DNA from: Tethya wilhelma
Taxonomy: Eukaryota > Porifera > Demospongiae > Tethyida > Tethyidae
DNA length: 64,000 nucleotides
Direction: 5' to 3'
NCBI GenBank assembly: GCA_964030475.1
Contig: CAXIPT010000001.1
Span: 4,214,849-4,278,848 of the forward strand
Numbering within the stretch: the first letter of the stretch is position 1; each line of letters opens with the position of its first letter. Position numbers and translations under genes: made by a program. Below, piece by piece: positions 26,642 to 40,600 of the stretch. Under the pieces are notes generated by a model. The model did not search any database, was not told the origin of the DNA, and saw only the letters and a program-made list of their open reading frames with translations.

Positions 26642-29600
26642 TCAACCTAGCGTATTGCTATTTCTGTACACTTGGCTACATACCTCAGCTTCCATGGCCT
26701 CAATGGGTAATTTTTGCTGGTGATCTTGTTGTGTGAACCCATCCATTATTGTTGAATTCTCATTCACATACAAGTCCATTCCAATATCAATATCATCGCT
26801 GGTTGACTCCGTCTGAGTAGTAGCTTGCTGAGAGTCCCGTTCTTCTGACTGACTCCCATTCTCAATTCTGGCAAAATGTTCAAAGTAGTTGTTAGTGTAG
26901 TGGTATTCCACGGTCCACAATCCTGGTCTCTTTATGCCTGTGAGTGTCAATTAAAGGTACATACATGTATAATGTTTATTTTAACATAATCTTTAAGCAA
27001 ATATTTGTCAAGCTTACGGTTTTGGCATTTCTTGCGGCACAGAGTCACGCAAATTATTATGACGAAACAGACAATCAAGAGTACCAGAACCACTCCTACT
27101 CCAACAATAATCGCAATCGTGATAGGACTGATTCCATTCCCTGATGGAAGTAAAGGATCTGGAGATTTACCTGAAATTAAAAATATGAATATGTGGATAA
27201 AATTGTTATGTTTACCGCCAATCATTTTGACTTACAATTGATGTTCTTTTCTTCTGGACATATACAAAATATTTCTGTTCCTGGTCCCTCCACACAAGTT
27301 CTGCCCTCTTCACAAGTGGTACTCGTACAGTAATCTAAGTCAGTTTCACAAATCAGTCCACCATATCCTTCTGGACATGTGCAATTGGTTTGGGCCCCAG
27401 GTCCTTCTAAACATGTGCCTCCATTGAGACATTTAACATCTTCATCACAGAAAGGGAGGTCAATTTCACAATTTGTACCATTATATCCATCAGTGCATTT
27501 GCAGCTTGTAAATGTACCGGGTCCTTCAACACATTCACCTCCATTTTGGCACAAGGAACTGTTACAAAATGGGAGATCGATTTCACAAGAGGCACCTGTG
27601 TATCCATCGAGACAATCACAGCTTGTTTGGTTCCCTAGTCCTTCTCTGCAAGTGCCATGGTTGAGACAGGTCTCATTTGTGCAAAAAGGGAGGTCGGTCT
27701 CACAGTTTTCACCATCAAATCCAGGAACACAGTCACAGGTTGTAGTTGTACCAGGTCCTTCAACACATTCACCTCCATTTTGGCACAAGGAACTGTTACA
27801 AAATGGGAGATCAATTTCACAAGAGATACCAGAGTATCCATCAAGACAATCACAACTTGTTTGAGTGCCAGTTCCTTCCATACATGTGCCATTATTGAGA
27901 CAAGTATCATTTGAGCAGAATGGGAGATCAATTTCACAGTTTTCACCATCAAATCCAGGAACACAGTCACAGCTTGTAGTTGTACCAGGTCCTTCAACAC
28001 ATTCACCTCCATTTTGGCATGAGGAACTGTTACAGAATGGAAGATCGATTTCACAAGCGGCACCTGTGTATCCATCGAGACAATCACAGTTTGTTTGGTT
28101 TCCTAATCCTTCTCTGCAAGTGCCATGGTTGAGGCAGGTCTCATTTGTGCAAAAAGGAAGGTCAGTCTCACAGTGTTCTCCAGTAAATCCATCAACACAG
28201 TTGCAACTTGTAAGAGTACCAGATCCTTCAATGCATTCACCTCCATTTTGGCAAGAGGTCGGATTACAAAATGGAAGATCAACTTCACAAAAGACACCAG
28301 AGTATCCATCAAGACAGTCACAACTTGTTTCAGTGCCTCTTCCTTCTATGCAAGTGCCAAAATTGAGACAAGTGTCACTGAAACAGAAAGGGAGGTCAAC
28401 TTCACAGTTTCCACCATCAAATCCTTCAAGGCAATCACAGCTTGTTTCATTGCCCAATCCCTCCATACACGAGCCATTATTGAGACAGGTCTCATTTGAG
28501 CAGAAAGGGAGATCAATTTCACAGTTTTCCCCGTCAAATCCATGAACACAGTCACAGCTTGTAGATGTACCAGGTCCTTCAACACATTCACCTCCATTTT
28601 GACAATTTCTGTTAACGTTACAGAATGGAAGATCGATTTCACAAGCTGTCCCAGCGTAGCCATCGAGACAATCACAGCTTGTTTCATCCCCTAGTCCTTC
28701 TCTACAAGTACCATTGTTAAGACAAGTGTCACTTAAACAAAATGGTAGATCGACTTCACAACTCTCACCACCAAATCCATGAACACAGTCACAGCTTGTG
28801 GATGTACCAGGTCCTTCGATGCATTCACCTCCATTTTGACAATTGGCAGTTAAGTTACAAAATGGAAGATCAATTTCACAAGAGGCACCAGTGTATCCTT
28901 CGAGACAATCACAGCTTGTTTCATTTCCCAGTCCCTCAATACACAAACCATTGTTGTGACAAGTATTGTTTGAGCAGAAGAAAAGATCTATCTCACAGTT
29001 TTCACCTCCAAATCCATGAACGCAGTCACAGCTTGTAGATGTACCAGGTCCTTCAACACATTCACCTCCATTTTGACAATGGGCAGTTAAGTTACAGAAT
29101 GGAAGATCAATTTCACAAGAGGCACCTGTGTATCCATCGAAACAATCACAGCTTGTTTGATTTCCTAGTCCTTCTCTGCAAGTGCCATGGTTGAGACAGG
29201 TCTGGTTTGAGCAGAAAGGAAGGTCAGTCTCACAGTTTTCTCCTCCATATCCATGAGCACAGTTACAACTTGTAGTAGTACCAGGTCCTTCAACACATTC
29301 ACCTCCATTTTGACACAAGGAACTGTTACAGAATGGAAGATCGATTTCACAAGATGCACCTGTGTATCCATCGAGACAATCACAGCTTGTTTGGTTCCCT
29401 AGTCCCTCCATACATGATCCATTATTGAGACAAGTATCGTGTGAGCAAAAGGAGAGATCAATTTCACAGTTTTCGCCTCCAAATCCATGGACACAGTCAC
29501 AGCTTGTGGCAGTACCTGGTCCTTCGACGCATTCACCTCCATTTTGGCAAATGGTAGTCAAGTTACAGAATGGGAGATCAATTTCACAAGCAGTACCAGT

Positions 29601-31007
29601 GTATCCGTCGAGACAATCACAGCTTGTTCGATTGCCTAGTCCTTCTCTACAAGTACCATTATTAAGACAAGTGTCACTTAAGCAAAACGGTAGGTCAACT
29701 TCACAACTTTCACCACCAAATCCATGAATGCAGTCACAGCTTGTGGATGTACCAGGTCCTTCGATGCATTCACCTCCATTTTGGCATGAGGAACTGTTAC
29801 AGAATGGAAGATCAATTTCACAAGAGGCACCTGTGTATCCATCGAGACAATCACAGCTTGTTTGGTTCCCTAGTCCTTCTCTGCAAGTGCCATGGTTGAG
29901 GCAGGTCTCATTTGTGCAAAAAGGAAGATCAGTCTCACAATTTTCTCCACTAAATCCATGAACACAGTTACAACTTGTAGCAGTACCAGGTCCTTCAATG
30001 CATTCACCTCCATTTTGGCAAGAGGTCAGACTACAAAATGGAAGATCAACTTCACAAGAGGCACCAGAGTATCCATCAAGGCAAACACAGCTTGTCTCAC
30101 TTCCTCTTCCCTCCATGCAAGTACCATTGTTCATGCATGTATCAATTTCACAGAAGTCAAGATCATTGGAGCAAGTTGGGCCATCATATCCTTCAATACA
30201 GGAGCATTCAAAAGTTCCTGACCTGCTATTAAGAACCGAACATGTTGCATTATTCTCACAGGGGTAAGGATCACATGGTGTCAAGTCTATTTCACAGCGC
30301 TCGCCTCCAAACCCATCCAGACACCTGCATTCAAAGATTCCAAAAAGATGGTTTGTACATGTGCCTCCATTGAGACACCGTACTGTTTCACACTCATCAA
30401 TGTCAATCGAGCAATTGTATCCTGTAAAACCAATAACACAAAAGCATGTGTATGTAGAGTTTCCATCCTCACATGCTGCAGTTCCAGTGTCGTCGCAAGG
30501 TCCAAAATGGTCGTAACCAGGATCGTCTTCTGTGAGTCCTTCATTTCTACTGCTGCTGCAGTAGTCTATATCAACCTCACATTGTTTGCCACTCCAACCG
30601 GGATAACAGGTGCAGTTAAAATCATTGACAAAATCAATACACTCTCCATTGACGCAGCCAATCGTCTCACACTCATTGATATCGATGTCACAATACTCTC
30701 CCGTGAATCCTGGATCACATTCACAACAGAAGGATGTACCTTGCTGATTTATACAAGTGCCGTTGTTGCAGTTCACTTCGGTTGGTTCCATGCAGCTGTC
30801 AATAATGAATTGACAGAACTCTCCTTTGTAGCCTGGGTCACACTCACACTGTGATGTACTGTCATTGAAGCACACAAATTCACCGTGAATACAGTTCAGA
30901 TCTTCACATAGAGTAGTGGTATCATTTTGGCTACTAGCAATCACCAAACCAAGAGAAATTACAAGGAATGTAGCAATACAAAAACCTTTTGCAAGATTTA
31001 GTGCCAT
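26642..31007 (-). CDS. Transmembrane receptor-like protein with 31 EGF repeats
   Basis: 1406 aa type I membrane protein in three exons: 27236-31007 (signal peptide plus all EGF repeats), 27018-27170 (stalk and membrane segment), 26642-26937 (cytoplasmic tail). It starts MALNLAKGFCIATFLVISLG. I count 31 EGF modules. The first six are varied and partly calcium-binding (DIDECETVRC); modules 7-30 alternate two subtypes, C-x-N-G-G-E-C-x-E-G-P-G and C-L-N-N/H-G-T-C-x-E-G-L-G, with near-identical DNA between pairs. Many repeats carry the O-fucose consensus C-x4-S/T-C and N-glycan sequons. The membrane segment is ITIAIIVGVGVVLVLLIVCF, followed by CRKKCQ. The 97-residue tail is acidic, with Tyr in VEYHYTNNYFEH and VYRNSN. 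The modules look fibropellin/Notch-like, but there are no LNR or ankyrin domains, so it is not Notch. Homologous modules are in the adjacent gene. Confidence 0.9.
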
Positions 31008-31057
31008 TTTCGCTTTGAGATATAATATGAAAGTACCGTTGGTAGCTCAGCAGGACA

Positions 31058-31064
31058 TTTTATA
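31058..31064 (-). promoter_or_regulatory. TATA box of the EGF receptor-like gene
   Basis: TATAAAA on the minus strand, about 50 bp upstream of the ATG at 31007. Confidence 0.55.
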
Positions 31065-31611
31065 TGCACTCAAACAGTATACCCAAGAGACTACATGAGG
31101 TAGTCCACACAGACAAAACAACAACAGTCCCTTCTCTCATGATTATCATTATGGGACTGTAACAATGTACTTGTGTACCACATGCATGGGTAAACAAGCA
31201 TTCTTGTAGATTTTGTGGTTGTATCATACATTCCTTTGGTTTGATAAACAATGGAATCACAATTACTGCATGTTATATTTAAATAGGAGCTATAAATACT
31301 TGCAACATGTTCACATGACCTGCAATATTAAAACTCAAACATTTCCTAATGTGTACCAAACTATACTTTATGTGACTGGCTTAACACTCTACTGGTTGTT
31401 TAAAATAAATCATGCTATACAGTTGCTACAAAAATATATAGGTTTTACAATGTCATAACTTAAAATGTGTAATTGTCTGTTTTTGTCTAAGCTGAGTAGC
31501 TACAATGCAATTATGTCAAGCATAAAAACAATAGGTAAGAAAACTATGGGTGTATACTTTCAGTGACATTAATTTAAAAATGTATGTTGTTTGGGAGTAT
31601 TTAGTTTAAGC
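31065..31611. other. Intergenic region between the two EGF-array genes
   Basis: About 550 bp, AT-rich, between the 3' end of the upstream Reeler/EGF gene and the receptor promoter. No ORF or repeat of note. Confidence 0.5.
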
Positions 31612-34600
31612 TTAAGAAATTAGTTCTGTATATTCTCTGCAAGGTCCAGTGTGGAGAAGCTGCAAAAATCAGATTATGACAATCAATTGCCTCTGTCAAA
31701 TACACACATATCATTATTATATTAGATTATTATAGTTACTTACTGGAGCATTGACACAAGTCCTAAAGCATGAGTTTAGATATGTTCGTCCATCCGTACC
31801 ACACTCAAGACTTATATCATTAAAATCACACTGACAGGGAGACACACAACGGCCAAGGATTGGATTGGGATTGGTCACTCCTGCTACAGGCAAGGAAACT
31901 GGAACTGAGTTGCTTAGCGTAGGCACACAGACAGATGGAGCTTCACATCTACAGTTATTGCAATTGTGCAAGTTTGTGTCAATGTGTGTGTGTGCATATG
32001 AAAAAATTTGTGGAACAAAGTGTGAACACCAAAGGCAATGACTAGAAATGTGCTTTGTTTTGCTCACCTGAAATCATTGGCATCAAAGCTGTTCACATAG
32101 CAACTGTCAAAAGTGCTCTGATAGCGATAGCAGTATCGAACAGATGTGTCTGAGAATGAAATGGTGTTGATTCTGCCTCCAAAGAATGCCTGCTTGTGGA
32201 GGGTCACAATGTTGTCTTCTGCTAATGCCCCACTACTCACAAACAAGTTGCTGATGCTACCTTGGAAACGGAACAGTCTCGTACTGGGACGACCGCCCAC
32301 ATACAGAATGTTGTGCTGAAATGTAGAAATCACATAGAATCATGAGAATATGAAATTATTTCCATAAACTTATTTTACACTTAATAAAAAAAAATTTTAC
32401 CTGTGGTCTAAACTCTGGTGTGCTTGGTAGAGGTGCGCGCAATCCAACAGCCTCTCCGTCAATGTACAAAACAGCTTTGTTAGCAGAACTGTCAACCACA
32501 GCTCCAATAGAGTGGCAATCTCCATCAGCAACAGAAACATTGTAAAAGAATAGGATTTCTCGGAAACCTTCTGTTGGTCCTTCAGCACCATATGCCAACC
32601 AGATAGTCCTCTTGCTACTTCGTAGATATAGACCAAAGTCACGAATCCTATCATTAATGCCCTTCCCTACGACATAACCATCATTCTGGGGCTGCTGACA
32701 GACAACAGCAAAAATTGTGATATCTGAAACCAGTGGTGGATGGCTGGAAGCTGGTAGTGCCACCACAGACTCTCCATTGAAACCCATACTGGTTTGTTGG
32801 AGGAATACAGCCTGTCCTTCAAGTATGGAACCAGGGTGATCATAGTAGTTGCTACCATGAGGAGGGAGAGCACTTCCACAGAAGTGGAGTGGATCACATT
32901 CATCGTCACTTGTGCATTCTGTATAATTTGTAAGCATGTACCATCAGTCAAAATTTAATTATGGATATTGATGATGGCAGTAATTTATGATGCAGCACTT
33001 GTTTAGTTGATGCTACTGAGTACTAGGAATCATCATCTCAGTACATTGCAATGAATCTACCAATTTCGTACTTACCAACAGGCTCAGGCTGACATGTATA
33101 CCCATTCAACGTTGGCAAGCACNCTCACATTTGTGTTCTGCTCTGACACAGCAGAGAAGGAGCTGTAGTTGGAGTGGGACAAACAGCATCTCTGGCAAGA
33201 TATGGTGTACAATCTCCCACGGGATTTGAAATTTGAGAGTAGTCATCCTGAAGCTGTGTCACATTGCTCTGTGTGAGTAGTCTGCTAAACACCACAACAT
33301 CCATTATTTCTCCAATGAACCGATAGTGCCTGACCAGACGAGCTCCAACTAAAAGGGATGCTGGATTAGAATCACTGACCTAGATACACAAGAGGACATA
33401 ATATTACTGGCACAATTCATTATGAGTGTGAGTATTATTGTTATGTATTAGGAATAAGTTACCATTGCTTGCAAGTTTGGAGTCTCAAGTTGGTTGGCAC
33501 CACCAATCTGTGCTCCGTCAAGAAAGAACCTTGCGTTTCCTGGATTCACGTCAATAGAAATCACAAGATAGTGAATGGCTCCATCAGCGAATGGTGCTCG
33601 GACATTTATAGACTTTGTAGAATTATCACTGCTAGTATAGTAGAGATAAATTCGAGGTGTTGTACTGCCATCTAGAAACACACCAAGATTGCGATTATCT
33701 GGTGATGTACCATAAAAGAGAATATAGCCACGATTGCCTGGCTCTTGTCTAAAGACAGCAAAGATGGATACGTCACCACTAAAGTCAGGATACCTACTTG
33801 CAGGCACAGTGACAAATGATACACCAGTAAGCTCGGCTGTTTCAGTGAGAAGAGAAGCAAATGGACCAGCATAGTTGTCGGAAGGACAAGAGATCTCACA
33901 GTATGAAGTAGCTGGGCATTCATTGTCATTCCGACAACCAACCATAGCCATAGTTTCACAATTCCTGCCTGTAAATCCACTTGGACATTCACAGCTGTAG
34001 TCAGTGTCAGAAATATCAGTGCATGTACCTCCATTTTGACATGGATTGCTAACACATGGAAGTGCTCGTTCACATCTATCCCCAGTGAATTCACTTGTAC
34101 AGTCACAGCTAGCAAATGTTCCTTCTCCAAGACAGGTTCCACCATTCAAACATGTGTCTGAAGTACAGAATTCATTGCCACAAAATGTGCCATTAAAGCC
34201 ATCTGTGCAGTCGCAGCTAAAATCACTACCAAACTCTTCAACACAAGTTCCTCCATTGAGACAAACAGCTGCTCCACATGCACTGAAGTTTGGATCGTCT
34301 GCATCGCAAACCATTCCTGTGAAGCCATCAGCACACTCACAACTGATTATAACACCCACACCTTCAATGCAAGTGCCACCATTCAAACAGGTTTCAGGGG
34401 TACAGAAACTCAAATCAGTGCGACAATTGCTTCCAGTGAATCCAGGTGGACACATACAACTTGTAGCAGTCCCTGTTCCTTCCATACATGTGCCTCCATT
34501 ATCACAGGTGGTTGGGGTACAGAAATCAAGGTCAATTTCACAAATATCTCCATCAAATCCTTCAGTGCAGTTACAGCTTGTAGCAGTTCCCACTCCTTCA

Positions 34601-37600
34601 ACACACACACCATTGTTAGCACATGTGTTGGGGGTACAGAAATCTAGATCAATATTACAGTTGACTCCTTCAAATCCTTCTGTACAGTTACAACTAGTCG
34701 CAGGGCCAAATTCTTCCACACAAGTTCCTCCGTTGAGGCAAGCATCTGATGTACAGGCAATAAAGTTGGGATCATCTTCACCACAGACCATTCCTGTGAA
34801 GCCATCAGCACACTCACAACTGATTGTATCTCCCACACCATCGATGCAAGTGCCACCATTCATACACGTCTCATTGGTGCAGAATCCCAAGTCAGTGCGA
34901 CAATTGCTTCCAGTGAATCCAGGTGGGCACATACAACTTGTAGCAGTTCCTGTTCCTTCCATACATGTGCCTCCATTAGCACAGGTGGTTGGGGTACAGA
35001 AATCAAGGTCAATTTCACAAATATCTCCATCAAATCCTTCAGTGCAGTTACAGCTTACATCAGTGCCTAGTCCTTCAACACATATGCCTCCATTTTCGCA
35101 GATAGATGGATCACAGAAATCAAGATCAACTTCACAGAACTCTCCATCAAATCCTTCGGTACAGTTACAACTGGTGTCAGTTCCTAGTCCTTCCATACAG
35201 ATACCTTCATTTGCACATGTGTCAGGGGTGCAGAAATCAAGGTCGTTTTGACAGAACTCTCCATCAAATCCTTCAGTACAGTTACAACTTGTAGCAATTC
35301 CCAGTCCTTCAACACATATACCATCATTGGCGCATGTATCAGGGGTGCAGAAGTCAAGGTCAATATCACAGGAAAGTCCATCAAAGCCAGTTGTACAGTT
35401 GCAGCTAGTTGCTGGGCCAAACTCTTCCACACAAGTTCCTCCGTTGAGGCAAGCATCTGATGTACAGGCAATAAAGTTGGGATCATCTTCACCACAGACC
35501 ATTCCTGTGAAGCCGTCAGCACACTCACAACTGATCATTTCTCCCACACCATCGATGCAAGTGCCACCATTCAAACAGGTTTCAGGGGTACAGAAACTCA
35601 GATCAGTGCGACAGTTGCTTCCAGTGAATCCAGGTGGACACATACAACTTGTATCAGTTCCTGTTCCTTCCATACATGTACCTCCATTATCACAGGTGGT
35701 TGGGGTACAGAAATCAAGATCATTTTGACAGAACTCTCCATCAAATCCTTCTGTACAGTTGCAGCTTGTAGCAGTTCCCATTCCTTCAACACATACACCA
35801 TTGTTAGCACATGTGTTGGGGGTACAGAAATCTAGATCATTTTCACAAAACTCTCCATCAAATCCTTCTGTGCAATTGCAGCTGGTCGCTGTGCCAACTC
35901 CTTCTATACATGTGCCTCCATTGAGGCAGCTGGTTGGAGTACAGAAATCTAGATCATCCTCGCAGAAGTCTCCATTGAATCCTTCAGTACAGTTACAACT
36001 TGTAGCAGTTCCTAATCCTTCAATGCATACACCATCATTATCACATGTGGTAGGAGTGCAAAAATCTAGATCAATATTACAGCTGACTCCTTCGAAGCCT
36101 TCTGTACAGTTACAGCTAGTCGCAGGGCCAAATTCTTCCACACAAGTTCCTCCATTGAGGCAAGTATCTGATGTACAGGCAATAAAGTTACGGTCATCTT
36201 GACCACAAACCATTCCTGTGAAGCCATCAGCACACTCACAACTGATTGTATCTCCCACACCATCGATGCACGTGCCACCATTCATACACGTCTCATTGGT
36301 ACAGAATCCCAAGTCAATGCGACAATTGCTTCCAGTGAATCCAGGTGGGCACATACAACTTGTAGCAGTTCCTGTTCCTTCCATACATGTGCCTCCATTA
36401 TCACAGGTGGTTGGGGTACAGAAATCAAGGTCAATTTCACAAATATCTCCATCAAATCCTTCAGTACAGTTGCAGCTTGTAGCATTTCCTACTCCTTCAA
36501 TACATACACCATCGTTGTCACAAGTGGTAGGTGTACAAAAATCTAGATCGATCTCACAAAACTCTCCATCAAATCCTTCAGTGCAGTTGCAGCTGGTGGC
36601 TACACCAACTCCTTCTATACATACACCTCTACTGCCACATGTGGCATCAGTGCAAAAATCTCGATCGACATTACAGGTGAGTCCTTCAAAACCTTCTGTA
36701 CAGTTGCATCTAGTCGCAGGGCCAAATTCTTCTATACAAGTACCTCCATTGAGGCATATTTCAGAGGTACATGCAATAAAGTTTGGATCATCTTCATCAC
36801 AGACCATTCCTGTGAAGCCGTCAGCACAATCGCACGAAATTTGAGATCCTTCTTCTTCCATACACGTTCCACCATTTTGACAGGTACTGGGAGTGCAAAA
36901 TGTGAGTTCTATGCTGCAGTTGTCACCAGTGAAGTCAGAGGTACAGTTACAACTTGTTAGAGTTCCAATGCCTTCCACACATGTGCCTCCATTGAGACAA
37001 CTGTCTGAGGTACAGAAATCAAGGTCTGTTTGACAGACTGGTCCTTCAAATCCTTCACTACAGTTACAGCTTGTTGCAGTGCCAATTCCTTCGACACACC
37101 TTCCTCCATTGAGGCATGAAGTTGGTGTACAGAAATCAAGATCGTCCTCACAGAAATCTCCATCAAATCCATCAGTACAGTTACAACTTATACTAGTACC
37201 TAGTCCTTCGATACATGTGCCTCCATTGAGGCAGCTCGGTGAGTCAATGTCACAGAAATTGAGGTCATTTTCACAAACCTCTCCTCCAAATCCTTCGGTA
37301 CAGTTACAACTAGTCTCAGTGCCTAGTCCTTCAACACATATACCATCATTATCACAGGTAGTTGGGGTACAGAAGTCAAGATCGTTTTCGCAGAATTCTC
37401 CATCGAATCCTTCTGTGCAGTTACAGCTAACGGCTGTTCCTTCTCCTTCAATACATACTCCATCATTGTCACACGTGTCAGGGGTACAAAAATCAATATC
37501 ATTTCCACAAAATTCTCCATCATACCCATCACTACAGTTACAACTTGTTGCAGGGCCAAACTCTTCCACACAAGTTCCTCCGTTGAGGCAAATCTCTGAT

Positions 37601-40600
37601 GTACAGGCAATAAAGTTAGGATCGTCTTGACCACAGACCATTCCTGTGAAGCCATCAACACACTCACAACTGATCATATCTCCCACACCATCTATGCAAG
37701 TGCCACCATTCATACATGTCTCATTGGTGCAGAAACTCAAGTCAGTGGTACAGTTGCTTCCAGTAAATCCTGGTGCACAGTCACAACTAGTTTCTGGTCC
37801 CAATCCCTCAATGCAGGTACCTCCATTGGCACATGTATCCGGTGTACAGAAGTCAAGATCGTTTTCGCAGAAGTCTCCATCGAATCCTTCTGTGCAGTTA
37901 CAGCTAACTGCTGTTCCTTCTCCTTCAATACATACTCCATCATTGTCACATGTGGTAGGAGTGCAAAAATCTAGATCAATGTTACAGCTGACTCCTTCAA
38001 ATCCTTCTGTACAGTTACAGCTAGTTGCAGGACCAAATTCTTCCACACAAGTTCCTCCATTGAGGCAAGTATCTGATGTACAGGCAGTGTAGTTTAGATC
38101 ATCTTGACCACAAACCATTCCTGTGAAGCCATCAGCACACTCACAACTGATCATATCTCCCACACCATCGATGCACGTGCCACCATTCATACACGTCTCA
38201 TTGGTGCAGAAACTCAAGTCAGTGGTACAGTTGCTTCCGGTATATCCTGGTGCACACTCACAACTAGTTTCTGGTCCCAATCCCTCATTGCAGGTACCTC
38301 CATTGGCACATGTATCTGGTGTGCAGAAATCTATATCTACATTACATGTATCTCCAGTGAAACCATTTGGACACATACACTCAAAGTTGCCAAATGGCAG
38401 ATTGTCACATGTTGCTCCATTCATACAAGGCTCTGCAAGACATTCATCAATGTCCATTGAACAGTTTGGTCCAGTAAAGCCACGACCACATATACACGTG
38501 TATGTTGAATTACCATCAATGCAACCATCTGCTCCTGTGTCATCACAAGGTCCAAAGAAAGAAGGGTCTAAGCCACAATAGTCGATATCAGTATCACAGA
38601 GCTCTCCAGTCCATCCAACGTAGCACTCACACTCAAACCCTGGCAGTCTGTCTATACAGGTCCCATTAGCACAAGGAGAGGGGGCACAATCGTCAATGTT
38701 CACGTCGCAGAATGTTCCTGTGTAACCTGTGTTACACTCACAATTGAATGTACCGATTCCATCAACACATGTACCATTGTTGCAGTCAATGTTTACACAG
38801 TGGTCAATAGACACAGAGCAATTCATCCCTGTGTATTCAATACCACAGTCACAAGTATAGGAGTCAATAGTGTCAGTGCAGGTTCCTCCATTTTGGCAGG
38901 GTTCAAGTGCCATGCAATGATCTGAGATGGTCTCACAAGTAGTACCAGTGTATCCAGCCGTACATGTACAATTAAACAAGGTTGAACTTTGTAGTGGATT
39001 TGAACTACAAGTTCCACCATTCAAGCAGGGGCCAGGATCAGATTCACAAGGATCTGCAATGATACATAGTTTATAGCTGTAAAATTTACAAAATAATAGT
39101 CAACCTACCTAATGGAGCCCGTATTGTGACTATGCCTCTAATACCCTCAGTTGATATAGGAATTCCTTGTGTCGTACTAATTGCTATCATGCCAATTTCA
39201 AAGTCTTGTTCAATAGGCAGTTGCGATCCTCCTGCACTGAAGACTATCTGATCGTTTAGGATCCCTGAAGTGCTGTCACTAGTATCTATTTGACTAGACG
39301 TAATAGTACGTTGTTGTTCTGTTGTACCAGATTGTTGCAAGAATCCAAACAGCTGTCCAGTTGAGACATCATTATTGATGAAGAGGAGGCCTCCAAGAGA
39401 ATCGGGATTTTGTGGGGAAAATTGGAAAAATGTTAAGTTGAAGTATACTCGTAAGTAAATAATAGGTTCCAATTCTGGAAATGTACTCTCAATATCAGCA
39501 ATATATCTTGTTGCATTGAAATGTAGTGTGTAATTGCTTGGAACTGTATCAAAAGAACAGAATATCAGGTATATAATTATTAAAATTAGTTTGTACCGTA
39601 CATAACTATAGCTACATGGTATGATCTAAACTGTGCAGATTATATATCAAAGGTAAGTTTTTCATTGTTCTTCTCCTCTTTGACATCAAAGATAATATAA
39701 ACTACTATGCTGGCATACAACCCATTCACTGTGCAACTGTATGTAGCGTGAATTTGTACTTAGTTTGTGGCAAAATGCAGATCGTGAATGACTGGAAGTA
39801 GAATTTGTATTGCAACGTAAAACTATATGTATACATAGGTGTTTCCAATCCCAGTTACACAGTTTAATATAACATTTAGGAATTTTCGCAAGGTACCGTT
39901 AGATACACACGTATATTTATACACATATGGACTGTCAACCAATTTTAATGGGAATTTTGGTCCTCCAGACCAAATTTACAGAGAATATTGGTTCCCTGGA
40001 CCAAAATTTTCTTAATTCTAGTCCGGGCAGGACTCTAGTGTGTTATGACTGGCTACTAAGTTGGGATACAATACTAAATCAGTTGGCTATTACTAAATTC
40101 TGATCAGTAAAATGAACTTTTCAGTCTGGCTAAAACTCTGCACTCTGCTTATCAGTCACCTGTCATCTTTTGTGATATTAGTTTTNGAGCAATTTATTCC
40201 TGTGTATTCAACACCACAGTCACAAGTATAGGAGGTATTAGTGTTAGTGCAGGTTCCCCCATTTTGGCAAGGATCAAGTGCCATGCAATGATTTGAGATG
40301 GTCTCACAAGTAGTACCAGTGTATCCAGGCATACATGTACAATTAAACATGGTTGAACTTTGTAGTGGATTTGAACTACAAGTTCCACCATTCAAGCAGG
40401 GGCCAGGATCAGATTCACAGGGATCTGCAGTGATAAATAATTTATAGTTGTAAAAGTTACAAAATAATCATTGATTAAATCAACCTACCTAATGGAGCCC
40501 GTATTGTGACTATGCCTCTAATACCCTCAGTTGATATAGGAATTCCTTGTGTCGTACTAATTGCTATCATGCCAATTTCAAAGTCTTGTTCAATAGGCAG

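Noticed and set aside
27379..30854. Long open frames on the + strand opposite the first EGF array
   Set aside because: They are antisense shadows of a codon-periodic repeat. Their repeated Pro/Ser/Gln-rich text mirrors each EGF module, and they have no family similarity or splice signals.
26642..31007. Notch receptor
   Set aside because: EGF array and membrane segment are present, but there are no LNR, HD, RAM or ankyrin domains; the tail is only 97 residues.
34046..38581. Open frames up to 401 aa on the + strand opposite the second EGF array
   Set aside because: Same cause: lack of stops on the antisense of EGF repeats, with a sense strand fully explained by 43 EGF modules.
27236..39053. 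Regular repeats suggesting a CRISPR-like or satellite array
   Set aside because: The period of about 115-230 bp is coding, keeps frame and encodes EGF cysteines; there is no direct repeat/spacer structure.
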